NCBI GenBank assembly: GCA_023898405.1
Contig: CP060221.1
Location: forward strand, 1,054,001-1,118,000
DNA length: 64,000 nucleotides
Direction: 5' to 3'
DNA from: Myxococcales bacterium
Lineage (GTDB): Bacteria; Myxococcota; UBA727; JABDBI01
A program made the position numbers and the translations under genes. Each line of letters starts with the position of its first letter. Positions within the stretch are counted from its first letter, which is position 1. Below are positions 35,609 through 44,284 of this stretch, piece by piece. A model generated the notes under the pieces. That model did not search any database, was not told the origin of the DNA, and saw only the letters and a list, made by a program, of their open reading frames with translations.

Positions 35609-36970
35609 TTATTTTCCAATACAAAACTGACTAAAAATTGTATCGAGCACGCTTTCAGATAGATCCATACCAAAGAGCCGCTCAAAAGCTAAACCAGCTC
35701 TTCTAAGCTCAGATGCAACAACCTCATCCACCAAAGATAATTCCAATGCTCGATACGATTCTTTAAGCCCGTTGAGCGCTTCATTTAGCTCTTCACGCTG
35801 ACGCGCCCTTGTGACATAGATTTCCCGCACTGAAGTAGTTTCTTTGACGATCATTTTTTTTAATGCACGCTTCAACTCATCGATGTTGTGGCCATATTTT
35901 GCTGAGATAGTGAGCACATCCGACGAATTTTTCAAAGCCACATCAGATTTATTGAGCACGTAGAGCAAAGGCGCTGGAATATCTTTTAACTTTTCATTGA
36001 TGCGAACATCTGAAAAAGGATGTTCACTGCCACCATCACCCAACCAGATCACCGCATGAGCTTTGTCTAACTCGTCAAGTGCTTTATCGATCCCAATCTT
36101 TTCAATATCATTTTCTAAATCAACTTCACGAATGCCCGCCACATCAACCAAGACCACTGGCACACCATCAAGATCGATGCGAGCTTCCAACACATCTCGT
36201 GTGGTGCCAGCACTGTCATGAACTATGGCTCGCTCTTGGCCAGATAATTGATTGAGCAAAGTTGATTTTCCCGCATTGGGCAAACCGCAGATTACAATAC
36301 GTGCTCCCTCATGAAGCTTGATGCCATAATCTGCTCCATCAAGAAGTTTTTTTAAGAGCAAAACTCCTTCATCGATGCGCCCAAGCAAAAAATTTTTATC
36401 GTAACTGCCTAATTCTTCGTCAGGAAAATCCATCCGCGCTTCCATTTCAGCCAGCACGGAAATTATCATTTCTTTAATGCTCTTTGTTTTGTCAGCCAGA
36501 CCTCCACGCACGCCCTGCAAAGCTGCTTCTTTTGCCGCAGTGGTTTCAGCATGAATAAGATCAGCAATGCTCTCCGCCTGAACCAAATCAATTTTGCCAT
36601 TGAGCACCGAGCGCATGGAAAACTCTCCTGGCTTTGCCAACCTTGCACCCAAAGAACACACTCTCTCTATGATTTGATCGATGATAAGCGGATTGCCATG
36701 ACAGTGTATCTCTGCACTATCCTCACCGGTAAAACTATTTTTTCCTTTAAATAACAGTGCCATGACGTCATCGATAATAGAGCCATCATGACTTATCACC
36801 GCACCATGCATGGCTCGCATGGCTTCTATATCGCCTTTATGTTTTCTAAAAATTTGCGAGAAAATCTGCATGGTCAAAGGGCCAGAAATTCGCACGATAG
36901 CCAAGGCACCATAACCTTGAGGAGTAGAAAGTGCGCAGATGCTATCTTGGCAGGCAATATCAAGAGACAT
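35609..36970 (-). CDS. mnmE: tRNA modification GTPase MnmE
   Basis: 453 aa. N-terminal folate-binding region (ICALSTPQGYGALAIVRISG), central G domain (GLPNAGKST, TTRDV, VDVAGIRE, NKSD), and the C-terminal FCIGK with essential cysteine. With MnmG it installs the 5-carboxymethylaminomethyl (or taurinomethyl/aminomethyl) group on U34 of tRNAs. Overlaps the mnmG gene by 11 bp. Confidence 0.97.
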   Translation of the reverse strand: MSLDIACQDSICALSTPQGYGALAIVRISGPLTMQIFSQIFRKHKGDIEAMRAMHGAVISHDGSIIDDVMALLFKGKNSFTGEDSAEIHCHGNPLIIDQIIERVCSLGARLAKPGEFSMRSVLNGKIDLVQAESIADLIHAETTAAKEAALQGVRGGLADKTKSIKEMIISVLAEMEARMDFPDEELGSYDKNFLLGRIDEGVLLLKKLLDGADYGIKLHEGARIVICGLPNAGKSTLLNQLSGQERAIVHDSAGTTRDVLEARIDLDGVPVVLVDVAGIREVDLENDIEKIGIDKALDELDKAHAVIWLGDGGSEHPFSDVRINEKLKDIPAPLLYVLNKSDVALKNSSDVLTISAKYGHNIDELKRALKKMIVKETTSVREIYVTRARQREELNEALNGLKESYRALELSLVDEVVASELRRAGLAFERLFGMDLSESVLDTIFSQFCIGK

Positions 36971-38837
36971 CTTGTGCCTCGCAGGATCTTTGAATTTCTA
37001 CCGCAAGCAAGGTGATAGCAGCGGGAGTTATCCCTGGCATACGAGATGCTTGTCCTAAAGTCTGGGGCTGAAATTTTTTGAGCTTTTCAAAAATTTCATT
37101 GCTTAACCCAGGAGTTTGCTTATCAAATAAATGCTTCGGTATGTGTTTATTTTCCAAAGCCCTTTGTTTTTCTTGGCTGAGCTGAGCGCGCTTGATGTAG
37201 CCTTCGTATTTTATTTCGATGGCAGCTCTAATAATCACTCTCTTATCGCTCACCAAAAAATTGTCTGGCAACAGAGAAAACACTGCTGATTCTGAAATTT
37301 CAGGCCTACGAATTATCTGAGCAAGTTTAGTTTTCACCACAAGCGAAGGTGAGTTGAGCGCATTTAAACAAGCATTAATGTGCTCGCTTGGCTCAATCAT
37401 AAGTTGGGCAAACTTTTCCATAAGCTCGCTCACCTCAGATTCAAAATTTTTCATGCGCAAGAAGCGCTCTTTAGGCAAAAGCCCCACGCGATCTCCCTCG
37501 TGCATAAGGCGGGCATAGGCATTGTCATCGCGCAAGGTCAAGCGATGTTCGGCGCGCGAAGTAAACATGCGATAAGGCTCGGTGGTACCTTTGGTGACCA
37601 GATCATCGATCAACACGCCGATATAGGCCTGATCACGTCTCAACATCAGCGGTGCCTCATTTTTTAGCGACAAGGCTGCATTGATACCTGCAATCAATCC
37701 TTGGGCTGCAGCTTCTTCGTATCCGGTGGTTCCATTTATTTGGCCAGCCAAATAAAGACCGCTCATTTTTTTTGTCTCGAGCGTTGCATAAAGTTGAGTG
37801 GGATCGACAAAGTCGTAATCGACAGCATAACCCCAGCGGGTCACTTCAACATTTTCCAAACCTTTCATTGTGCGCAAAAATTTAAGCTGCAAAGCAGGCG
37901 GCAGTGAAGTCGTCAATCCATTTGGATAATACTCATGAGTATCAAGCCCATGGGGCTCTAAAAATATCAAGTGCGATTCTTTTTGAGCAAAGCGAATAAC
38001 TTTGTCCTCAATGCTTGGGCAATAGCGCGGACCACTTGAATCGATCTGTCCGTTGTAGATCGGCGCAAGACCTTCGCTGATGCCATCCTTGATACTCTGA
38101 TGCGTACGCTCATTGGTATGAGCGATTCTGCAAGAAACCTGAGGCAAAGGCGGTACTTCATTTTCAAAAGCAAAACGAGGTGCGGGAATTTCAGGAAGCT
38201 GTTCTTCTAACACGCTAAAATCGATAGTGCGCCCATCAAGCCTTGGACACGTACCAGTCTTAAGTCGCCCCAAACGAAATCCAAGAGAAAGCAATGACTG
38301 TGAAAGTCCCTTTTGAGGAGCTTCACCTGCTCTTCCTCCATCGCTCACGTCTTTTCCCACATGGAGCTTGCCGCCCAAAAAAGTTCCCGTGGTAATAATA
38401 ACTTTATCGGCATAAATATGGCCGCTATGGCGAGTCTCAACTCCCTTAACCTTGCCATCCTCACTTATCAGCCCAACCACATCATCCTGGCGGACCAACA
38501 AATTATCTGTGGTCATCACCACCTTGTGCATATATTGCCGGTAGCGTTCCATATCGCTTTGACATCGCACCGCTTGAACTGCAGGGCCACGAGATGCATT
38601 GAGCACCTTAAAGTGAATTCCTGTGGCATCAGCAGCCTTAGCCATCTCACCACCAAGCGCATCGATCTCTCGCACCAGATGCCCCTTGCCCACTCCACCA
38701 ATGGCAGGATTGCAACTCATCGCTCCAATACGATCGATCATTCCGCTGATGAGAAGGGTTGGCACTCCCATGCGCGCCGAAGATAGAGCTGCCTCTATAC
38801 CCGCATGTCCACCACCTATTACAATTATTTTTGCCAT
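36960..38837 (-). CDS. mnmG: tRNA uridine-34 modification flavoprotein MnmG
   Basis: 625 aa from ATG 38837, the conserved MAKIIVIGGGHAGIEAA start; the frame is open to 38897, but the added residues are not conserved. FAD-binding GGGHAG, GTFLGG, RLKTGTCPRLDG with catalytic cysteine, GYEEAAAQG, and the C-terminal YEGYIKRAQ and MPGITPAAI blocks. Forms a complex with MnmE. First gene of a four-gene minus-strand operon (mnmG, mnmE, tlyA, 850-aa secreted protein). Confidence 0.97.
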   Translation of the reverse strand: MAKIIVIGGGHAGIEAALSSARMGVPTLLISGMIDRIGAMSCNPAIGGVGKGHLVREIDALGGEMAKAADATGIHFKVLNASRGPAVQAVRCQSDMERYRQYMHKVVMTTDNLLVRQDDVVGLISEDGKVKGVETRHSGHIYADKVIITTGTFLGGKLHVGKDVSDGGRAGEAPQKGLSQSLLSLGFRLGRLKTGTCPRLDGRTIDFSVLEEQLPEIPAPRFAFENEVPPLPQVSCRIAHTNERTHQSIKDGISEGLAPIYNGQIDSSGPRYCPSIEDKVIRFAQKESHLIFLEPHGLDTHEYYPNGLTTSLPPALQLKFLRTMKGLENVEVTRWGYAVDYDFVDPTQLYATLETKKMSGLYLAGQINGTTGYEEAAAQGLIAGINAALSLKNEAPLMLRRDQAYIGVLIDDLVTKGTTEPYRMFTSRAEHRLTLRDDNAYARLMHEGDRVGLLPKERFLRMKNFESEVSELMEKFAQLMIEPSEHINACLNALNSPSLVVKTKLAQIIRRPEISESAVFSLLPDNFLVSDKRVIIRAAIEIKYEGYIKRAQLSQEKQRALENKHIPKHLFDKQTPGLSNEIFEKLKKFQPQTLGQASRMPGITPAAITLLAVEIQRSCEAQDVS

Positions 38838-38941
38838 ATTCACTGCCCAAAAACTATAATTATCAAACGCCATATAGCAGGCGTAATTCACAAACAAAGA
38901 TGCTAAAAAATTATTTTATGCCAAGCTTAGGCTGCTCATAC

Positions 38942-38981
38942 CAATCTTAAGAAATTAAAAGCTAGTTAATTCCTAAGATTG
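38942..38981. repeat. Imperfect inverted repeat upstream of mnmG
   Basis: CAATCTTAAGAAATT and its near-complement AATTCCTAAGATTG, about 105 bp upstream of the mnmG start. Could be an operator or a leader hairpin of the operon, or a terminator remnant. The rest of 38838-39103 holds no gene. Confidence 0.4.
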
Positions 38982-39103
38982 CTATCACTACAGCCAGGGT
39001 CAGTGTAATTGAGCAAATCCGCTCTGAATAGAACCGACAGCAAGCTTAAGAATTGGGCCCAATAAAAAAAGCTAACAGCTCAATATAGTTATTAAATTTG
39101 AGC

Positions 39104-40408
39104 TTAAATTGATCTACTTTCTATTCTTTTTAAATGCTCGATAAATGTCTGCGAGTCAAGAAAGCCAACCACACTTGCATCAAAGAGCTGCTTGCCATTT
39201 TCATCCAAGAAAATCAGTGTAGGAAGGCCAACTATATTGTAGCGCTGCTGAACATAATTTAACTGCGTGCTTGATGAAGTTGCATCCACTTTGATCAAAA
39301 AATAATCTTTGAATTTTTCTCTAACCGCTGGATCCTTGAAGGTTGTATTAGAAAGTTTAAGGCAAGCGACACACCAATCAGCATAAAAATCGATCATAAC
39401 TTTTTGTTTACGCACTTTAGCCATCATAAGTAGTTCATCAAATTGGTTGGCAGGTGATGTTGTATCGATAACATGCCAGTTGATATCCTGGGCAGTTTCT
39501 AAGTGGCTCTCGTCTTGAGTGTTGAGCAGTGCAGCAATACTCAAGGCGATCAGACATGCTCCAATAATTTTTGGAACAGTGCGGGAGATTGTATTGATAA
39601 CAAATTTTGGTGAGGCAAAAACTAAAAACAATCCCATTAAAAAATTCATTGCCAAAACTTCTACGCCAAGATCTCTAAACACAATGAAAAAATTTTTAAT
39701 ATAACTGTTTGCCAGTCCAAGATAATAAAAAGCTGCTCCTAAAATAAGCGCCCCTAAGACTTGTTTAACTTTTTCCATCCATAAACCTGATTTGGGCATG
39801 TGCGATAGCAGAGAGGAAAAAGTTCCCAGCAAAAGAAAAGGCAAACCCATTCCCAAGGAAAAAAAGGCCATTAATGAAAAACCTGCACTTATATGCTGTT
39901 CTTGAGCAATCAAGGTCAAGATAAAACCTAAAACTGGGCCCGTGCATGGAGCCGCAATAACTCCAGCTACCAAACCCATAATAAAAGCTCCTTTAAAACC
40001 CGCTCCCCCCAATGAACTCAGTTTATTTAGAAATGTTTGTGGCAAAACAATATTCACCACTCCAAACATGGCCATGGAAAAAATAATAAAAATGCCGGCA
40101 ATAATGAAAAGAACCAGTGAATTTTGCATCAGGGAGCCTGAAATAATTCCCAAAGAAGCACTTATGATGCCTAAGCATGAATAAACAATACTCATCCCCA
40201 AAACATAACAGCTTGCCACCAAGAATCCTGTGAGACGATTTTCGTATCGTCGAGCCCCCATAACACTCAAAGTGATGGGAATGAGCGGATAAATGCACGG
40301 TGACAGCGTACTTACTAAGCCTGCGATAAAAGCAAAAGTAAGCGGAAGAACGCTTGAGTTATTTTGCAAGGCCATAGCAAGCTGTTCACTCAAATTAAAA
40401 TCGCTCAT
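39104..40408 (-). CDS. DsbD-like thiol:disulfide interchange protein (CcdA-type membrane domain plus thioredoxin domain)
   Basis: 434 aa from ATG 40408 (GGAG 8 nt upstream). Eight or so membrane helices with the paired CcdA cysteines in LSPCIYPLIPITL and AAPCTGPVLGF, then a periplasmic thioredoxin-like domain with DFYADWCVACLKLSNTTF (WCVAC) and VGLPTLIFLDENGK. It lacks the N-terminal DsbD-alpha immunoglobulin-like domain. Moves electrons from cytoplasmic thioredoxin to the periplasm for disulfide isomerisation or cytochrome c assembly. A weak hairpin with a T7 run (39064-39081) follows on the minus strand. Confidence 0.9.
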   Translation of the reverse strand: MSDFNLSEQLAMALQNNSSVLPLTFAFIAGLVSTLSPCIYPLIPITLSVMGARRYENRLTGFLVASCYVLGMSIVYSCLGIISASLGIISGSLMQNSLVLFIIAGIFIIFSMAMFGVVNIVLPQTFLNKLSSLGGAGFKGAFIMGLVAGVIAAPCTGPVLGFILTLIAQEQHISAGFSLMAFFSLGMGLPFLLLGTFSSLLSHMPKSGLWMEKVKQVLGALILGAAFYYLGLANSYIKNFFIVFRDLGVEVLAMNFLMGLFLVFASPKFVINTISRTVPKIIGACLIALSIAALLNTQDESHLETAQDINWHVIDTTSPANQFDELLMMAKVRKQKVMIDFYADWCVACLKLSNTTFKDPAVREKFKDYFLIKVDATSSSTQLNYVQQRYNIVGLPTLIFLDENGKQLFDASVVGFLDSQTFIEHLKRIESRSI

Positions 40409-40551
40409 GCACAAAACTCCATAATTGTTTCTCACTCACACAAATGAACAATCAAGCAAACAATACTTAATAGAATTGTCACAAAAACATAAAGTTCCCA
40501 AGCATAAATAAATTTGTTCACCACAAAAACAGCAAAAAATAGGGGATCAAT

Positions 40552-41871
40552 GTGTCAGAAATTATCGATAAAGTTAAAGAAAAAAAGTCAAAATACTCTC
40601 ACAAAATAAAATCATGTTCTTCTCAAGCCAAAAAAGATTCTTTTGACATTAGATTTGTTTTCAACCCACCCGAATCAACAAAAAATGCATCAGACATTGG
40701 AGGAGAAGGAACAGATAAAAACAGGCCAATTCCTCCACACTTTTATGATCGTTTCATGCATGCTCCTATTTCTCGCATTGAGGCAGGGATTGGACCGATC
40801 ACAGATGCAGAGTGGAATGATTGGCGATGGCAACAAAGAAAACGTTTCAGGCGCATAGATCAGCTCGAAGGAATTATTAATGTAAGCCCACAAGAGCGGC
40901 TTGCTTTTGAAAAATCTGATTCGCTTTTTCATATGGGCGTCACTCCCTACTATGCCTCTTTGATGGACAAAGATAATCCCAACTGCCCAATCAGACTGCA
41001 ATCCGTTCCTCAAATGGGAGAGTTAGATATTTTGCCGTCAGATTTAGAAGATCCTTTGGGCGAAGAAGCTGACATGCCTGTTAAGGGAATTACCCATCGC
41101 TACCCTGATAGAGTGTTGTTCTACACCACGCACAATTGCCCCGTTTACTGCCGCCACTGTACACGCAAGCGCAAAGTATCTGACCCGACATCAATGACCG
41201 CTAAGGAGCAGATTGAAGAAGCTATCGATTACATTGCTCGCACCAAATCTATACGAGATATTGTTATTTCCGGAGGTGATCCCCTTTCCTTGTCCGATGA
41301 ACGTTTGGATTATATTTTAAGCCGACTAAGAGCCATACCTCATGTTGAGATTTTTCGTATGGGGACAAGGAACTTAGTCACTTTACCGCAGAGAGTAACC
41401 GACGACTTTGTCTACATGCTCAAGCAACATCAACCTGTTTTCGTTAATACTCATTTTAATCACCCTAAAGAATGTAGCGCTGAAACACTCGATGCATGTA
41501 GAAAACTTGCTGACGCTGGGTGCGTGATTGGCAATCAGATGGTGCTGTTAAAAGGTGTCAACGATGATTACCGCATCGTAAAAGAATTAAATCATCGATT
41601 ACTGCTTATGCGTGTGCGGCCTTATTACATCTATCAATGTGATCTTTCACAAGGTATCAGCCATTTTAGAACTCCTATTCAGGTTGGACTCGATATTATG
41701 GAAAAACTTCGAGGCCACACCTCTGGTTTAGCCGTACCAACTTTTGTGGTGGATGCTCCGGGGGGAGGAGGTAAAATTCCCCTGCTTCCCGATTATGTGG
41801 TGAAACATCAGGATAAAGAATGGACATTGAGAAATTTTCAGCGAAGAACTTTTACCTATATTGAGCCATAA
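40552..41871 (+). CDS. kamA: Lysine 2,3-aminomutase family radical SAM enzyme
   Basis: 439 aa from GTG (AGGGG 8 nt upstream). Radical SAM cluster CPVYCRHC (C196, C200, C203) and the PLP-lysine region DAPGGGGKIPLLPDY; central motifs ISGGDPLSLSDE, EIFRMGTRN, QMVLLKGVND and RPYYIYQCDLSQG. Catalyses conversion of L-lysine to beta-lysine with [4Fe-4S], SAM and PLP. Full-length KamA class rather than the shorter EpmB (~340 aa). Its product could feed lysine catabolism, osmolyte (acetyl-beta-lysine) or translation-factor modification; no partner genes are next to it. Confidence 0.93.
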   Translation: MSEIIDKVKEKKSKYSHKIKSCSSQAKKDSFDIRFVFNPPESTKNASDIGGEGTDKNRPIPPHFYDRFMHAPISRIEAGIGPITDAEWNDWRWQQRKRFRRIDQLEGIINVSPQERLAFEKSDSLFHMGVTPYYASLMDKDNPNCPIRLQSVPQMGELDILPSDLEDPLGEEADMPVKGITHRYPDRVLFYTTHNCPVYCRHCTRKRKVSDPTSMTAKEQIEEAIDYIARTKSIRDIVISGGDPLSLSDERLDYILSRLRAIPHVEIFRMGTRNLVTLPQRVTDDFVYMLKQHQPVFVNTHFNHPKECSAETLDACRKLADAGCVIGNQMVLLKGVNDDYRIVKELNHRLLLMRVRPYYIYQCDLSQGISHFRTPIQVGLDIMEKLRGHTSGLAVPTFVVDAPGGGGKIPLLPDYVVKHQDKEWTLRNFQRRTFTYIEP

Positions 41872-41898
41872 TCAGTCCAAATCAGTTTTATCGTAGCT

Positions 41899-41918
41899 AC
41901 CACTAGGAAGTGGTTCCT
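41899..41918 (+). promoter_or_regulatory. Overlapping alternative hairpins before the exported APH-like gene
   Basis: ACCACT / AGTGGT (41899-41904 with 41909-41914) and AGGAA / TTCCT (41905-41909 with 41914-41918) share bases and cannot form together; they lie just upstream of GGGGGTGG and the ATG at 41929. The layout is compatible with translation control but could be chance. Confidence 0.3.
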
Positions 41919-41928
41919 GGGGGTGGCT

Positions 41929-43176
41929 ATGGTAATCAACTATTTTTGTTTATTTTTTTTAAGTTTTAGCCTGCTGGCGAAAGATAAACCTGAAATTATC
42001 TCACTCAAACAAATTTCACCTAAGCTTAATTCTGCTCATAGTAGTTCACTAAACAACAACTCCGTTCTTGAAATCATTGGTGAACTGCTAAAAAATAAAT
42101 ATCTTGATCTACCTTCTCCCCTTATGGATATGGATAATATTGACTCATGTTTAAAAGTAAGAGCTCTAAGTGCAAGCCTCAAAGGTGTACACAGCGGTCA
42201 GTTGTTTTCTATCAGCTATAATCAGGCATGCCTTGTGGGAGGAGAAATAATCTGGCGTCCTCTCTACATTCTAAAAGAAACCACCAAAGGCCCTGCTGAG
42301 ATAAAGAATTTATTTCGTGTGAAGCAATCCATTTTAGGCGAAAAAAGAATTAGCACTAAACAACTTTTGCAAGAATCATATAGCTCTAAAAATAATTCCG
42401 AGGCACTTATCAGTTTTGATGACATGCACTTTAGCATTACAAACAAGAGCCAAACTCGCTATTTCTCTCTTCTACAAACCGCAAAAGGGCGAAGCCTACA
42501 CAGTATTTTAGTTGAATTTGGAAATCACATTGAAATGCTCGATACTACTCAAATAGAAAATAGCCCCGCGTATAGAAATATGCAGCATATGTTTTATCGT
42601 ATTGGCTTTGCCACTTCGAAGCTACATCAAAAATTTTCACAACACAGTCTTGAGGATCATGGAATCATGGGCAAAACCCTCATTCACGGTGATTTTCATG
42701 CACAAAATATTTTCTACGCTACAGAAAACGGCGATGTAACTCTGATTGATAACGAAACCTATGCAATGTCGCTCAAACACAAGAGTTCTGGCATAAATGA
42801 TGTCATCGATCTTTATCTGCTACACAGTACCAAAACTTTTGCCCATTATTTTGCTAAACAAATTTTCACTAACGCTGACTTTGGTATCAACGATCAAATC
42901 TGGCATCAACTCTGGCAACAACTTGTTATTGGCTATATCGAAGCCTACGATCATTTATCAGCCCAACAACAGATGAGCTTGCTTGACGAAATCGCTCGTG
43001 AATTTAAAAAAGGTTTATCCAACCGCTGGCTCCTGCACCCTTATACAAAAATAAAAGATCAGCGGAAACTTAAGAGGCTTGGTCCCTCAAAAAGAAGAAT
43101 TCATCTCAGAAAAAATATGAAAAAATTTTTTGCTAGTGTATCGGAGCTTATGGTTCAAGAACAGCAACATTACTAA
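41929..43176 (+). CDS. Exported protein with aminoglycoside-phosphotransferase-like (APH) fold
   Basis: 415 aa from ATG 41929 (GGGGGTGG just upstream); a GTG two codons earlier is possible. N-terminus MVINYFCLFFLSFSLLA is a signal peptide. The central-C-terminal part has the Brenner motif TLIHGDFHAQNIFYA (H-G-D-x-x-x-x-N) and VTLIDNETYAMS in place of the DxD/DFG metal loop, as in APH/choline-kinase-like phosphotransferases. A secreted kinase-fold protein is odd because ATP is scarce outside the cytoplasm; it may act elsewhere (for example in a host or prey cell) or be a pseudokinase. It follows kamA by 57 bp. Substrate unknown. Confidence 0.7.
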   Translation: MVINYFCLFFLSFSLLAKDKPEIISLKQISPKLNSAHSSSLNNNSVLEIIGELLKNKYLDLPSPLMDMDNIDSCLKVRALSASLKGVHSGQLFSISYNQACLVGGEIIWRPLYILKETTKGPAEIKNLFRVKQSILGEKRISTKQLLQESYSSKNNSEALISFDDMHFSITNKSQTRYFSLLQTAKGRSLHSILVEFGNHIEMLDTTQIENSPAYRNMQHMFYRIGFATSKLHQKFSQHSLEDHGIMGKTLIHGDFHAQNIFYATENGDVTLIDNETYAMSLKHKSSGINDVIDLYLLHSTKTFAHYFAKQIFTNADFGINDQIWHQLWQQLVIGYIEAYDHLSAQQQMSLLDEIAREFKKGLSNRWLLHPYTKIKDQRKLKRLGPSKRRIHLRKNMKKFFASVSELMVQEQQHY

Positions 43177-43180
43177 GCTA

Positions 43181-43203
43181 AGAGACTTTCAAAAACAGTC
43201 TCT
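43181..43203. terminator. Hairpin between convergent genes
   Basis: AGAGACT / AGTCTCT perfect 7-bp stem, 9-nt loop, lying between the APH-like gene stop and the 190-aa gene stop. No T-run on either side. It resembles the hairpin at 19133-19151, also between convergent genes. Confidence 0.35.
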
Positions 43204-43214
43204 CGAGATAATTA

Positions 43215-43787
43215 TTAATCTGCCTCTTCTTCTATATTCTGTAGTTCTAAAGAGGCACGCTTGATTAACTCATCTCTCGAAAGAGATTCTACGTCATCTT
43301 TTACATATTCAGTCAGCGCTTCGAGGTTTATTAGAAAAAATGTTTCGTCCTTTTTATCTTCAATAAATTGATACACCGGAGGAGGAAACCACACTTCACA
43401 CTTCTTATTATCAATAACAACATAATATTTCTTATTTTTTGACCAAGGAACAAGGGAATCTCTTACATAAGAAATATGTTCGCGTTTTACTTTTTTATAA
43501 TTAAAAGAAACGGATAACTCTGCTACATTTAAAAAACCTTTTTGGCAATTTAAGCAAATCATTTTTCTCTTAACTTTGGCAGTATTTAAAGAGCTTTCAA
43601 TTTGACGCCAAAATCTGGAATCAAAACTTAAGATTTCCCTATCTTTATCGGATACCCAACAGCCATTATGAGCAAAACCCTGCATAGTTAACTCAAATGG
43701 ATTATAAAGACAAAAATGCGCTGTAAATAAATTTGTGCTTATAAAAGTGTTGAGCAACAAGAATAGAATGATTTTTTTAATGCGCAT
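43215..43787 (-). CDS. Secreted protein (190 aa), unknown function
   Basis: GAAGGAG before ATG. Signal peptide about 1-22. Cysteines at FCLYN, GCWVS, ICLNCQKG and KKCEVW; the CLNC pair could bind metal or form a disulfide. C-terminal end is acidic (LELQNIEEEAD). No family recognised. Confidence 0.68.
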   Translation of the reverse strand: MRIKKIILFLLLNTFISTNLFTAHFCLYNPFELTMQGFAHNGCWVSDKDREILSFDSRFWRQIESSLNTAKVKRKMICLNCQKGFLNVAELSVSFNYKKVKREHISYVRDSLVPWSKNKKYYVVIDNKKCEVWFPPPVYQFIEDKKDETFFLINLEALTEYVKDDVESLSRDELIKRASLELQNIEEEAD

Positions 43788-43885
43788 AAATACTCCTTCT
43801 CACCTTCATAATGATTCTTAAAAGGGGCTTAGGAATTGCACATCCCTAAAAAACCATGCCATCAAAAGTTTTGAACCACACAATA

Positions 43886-44116
43886 TTAGTTGGGCACTGC
43901 TCTTTGGCGCTTTACTCTAAAGTCTTCTGCTCTTTTTATACAGATATCGCCTTCACTATTTTTGAATATATGAACTACTTTTCCATTTTCCAGAGTTTGT
44001 TCACCTACTTTGTGATAGACGCTAATTGCTTTATTGTCAGGATTTTCACCTTCTTCAACGCTAAAGACACCCAAACAAGCCAAAAATATACTCAGAAAGA
44101 AAAAAATATGTTTCAT
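43886..44116 (-). CDS. Small secreted protein (76 aa), unknown function
   Basis: AGGGA before ATG. Signal peptide about 1-19 (FFLSIFLACLGVFS), leaving about 57 residues with VVHIFKNSEGDICIKRAEDF. The heptamer GDICIKR also occurs near the N-terminus of the 495-aa secreted protein at 56150-57637, which suggests the small protein may be related to, or a fragment of, that family. Shares strand with the preceding 190-aa gene, 98 bp apart. Confidence 0.6.
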   Translation of the reverse strand: MKHIFFFLSIFLACLGVFSVEEGENPDNKAISVYHKVGEQTLENGKVVHIFKNSEGDICIKRAEDFRVKRQRAVPN

Positions 44117-44216
44117 CGATCTTCCCTACAAAATTGCTTTATTCAAAAGCAAGCATAAAATAAAATTTATTCCCGAAAAGCTATGCGCTCATTCCGAAGC
44201 AGAATATTTTTCACTA

Positions 44217-44263
44217 TAAAATAAAAAGCCCATTATGTTTTTAAGGAATCCAACACAATGGGC
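44217..44263 (-). terminator. Rho-independent terminator of the giant surface-protein gene
   Basis: On the minus strand: GCCCATTGTGTT pairs with AACATAATGGGC (12 bp with one G-U), followed by TTTTTATTTT, 22 bp after the stop codon. Confidence 0.82.
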
Positions 44264-44284
44264 AAAACTTATAGAGAAATGAAT

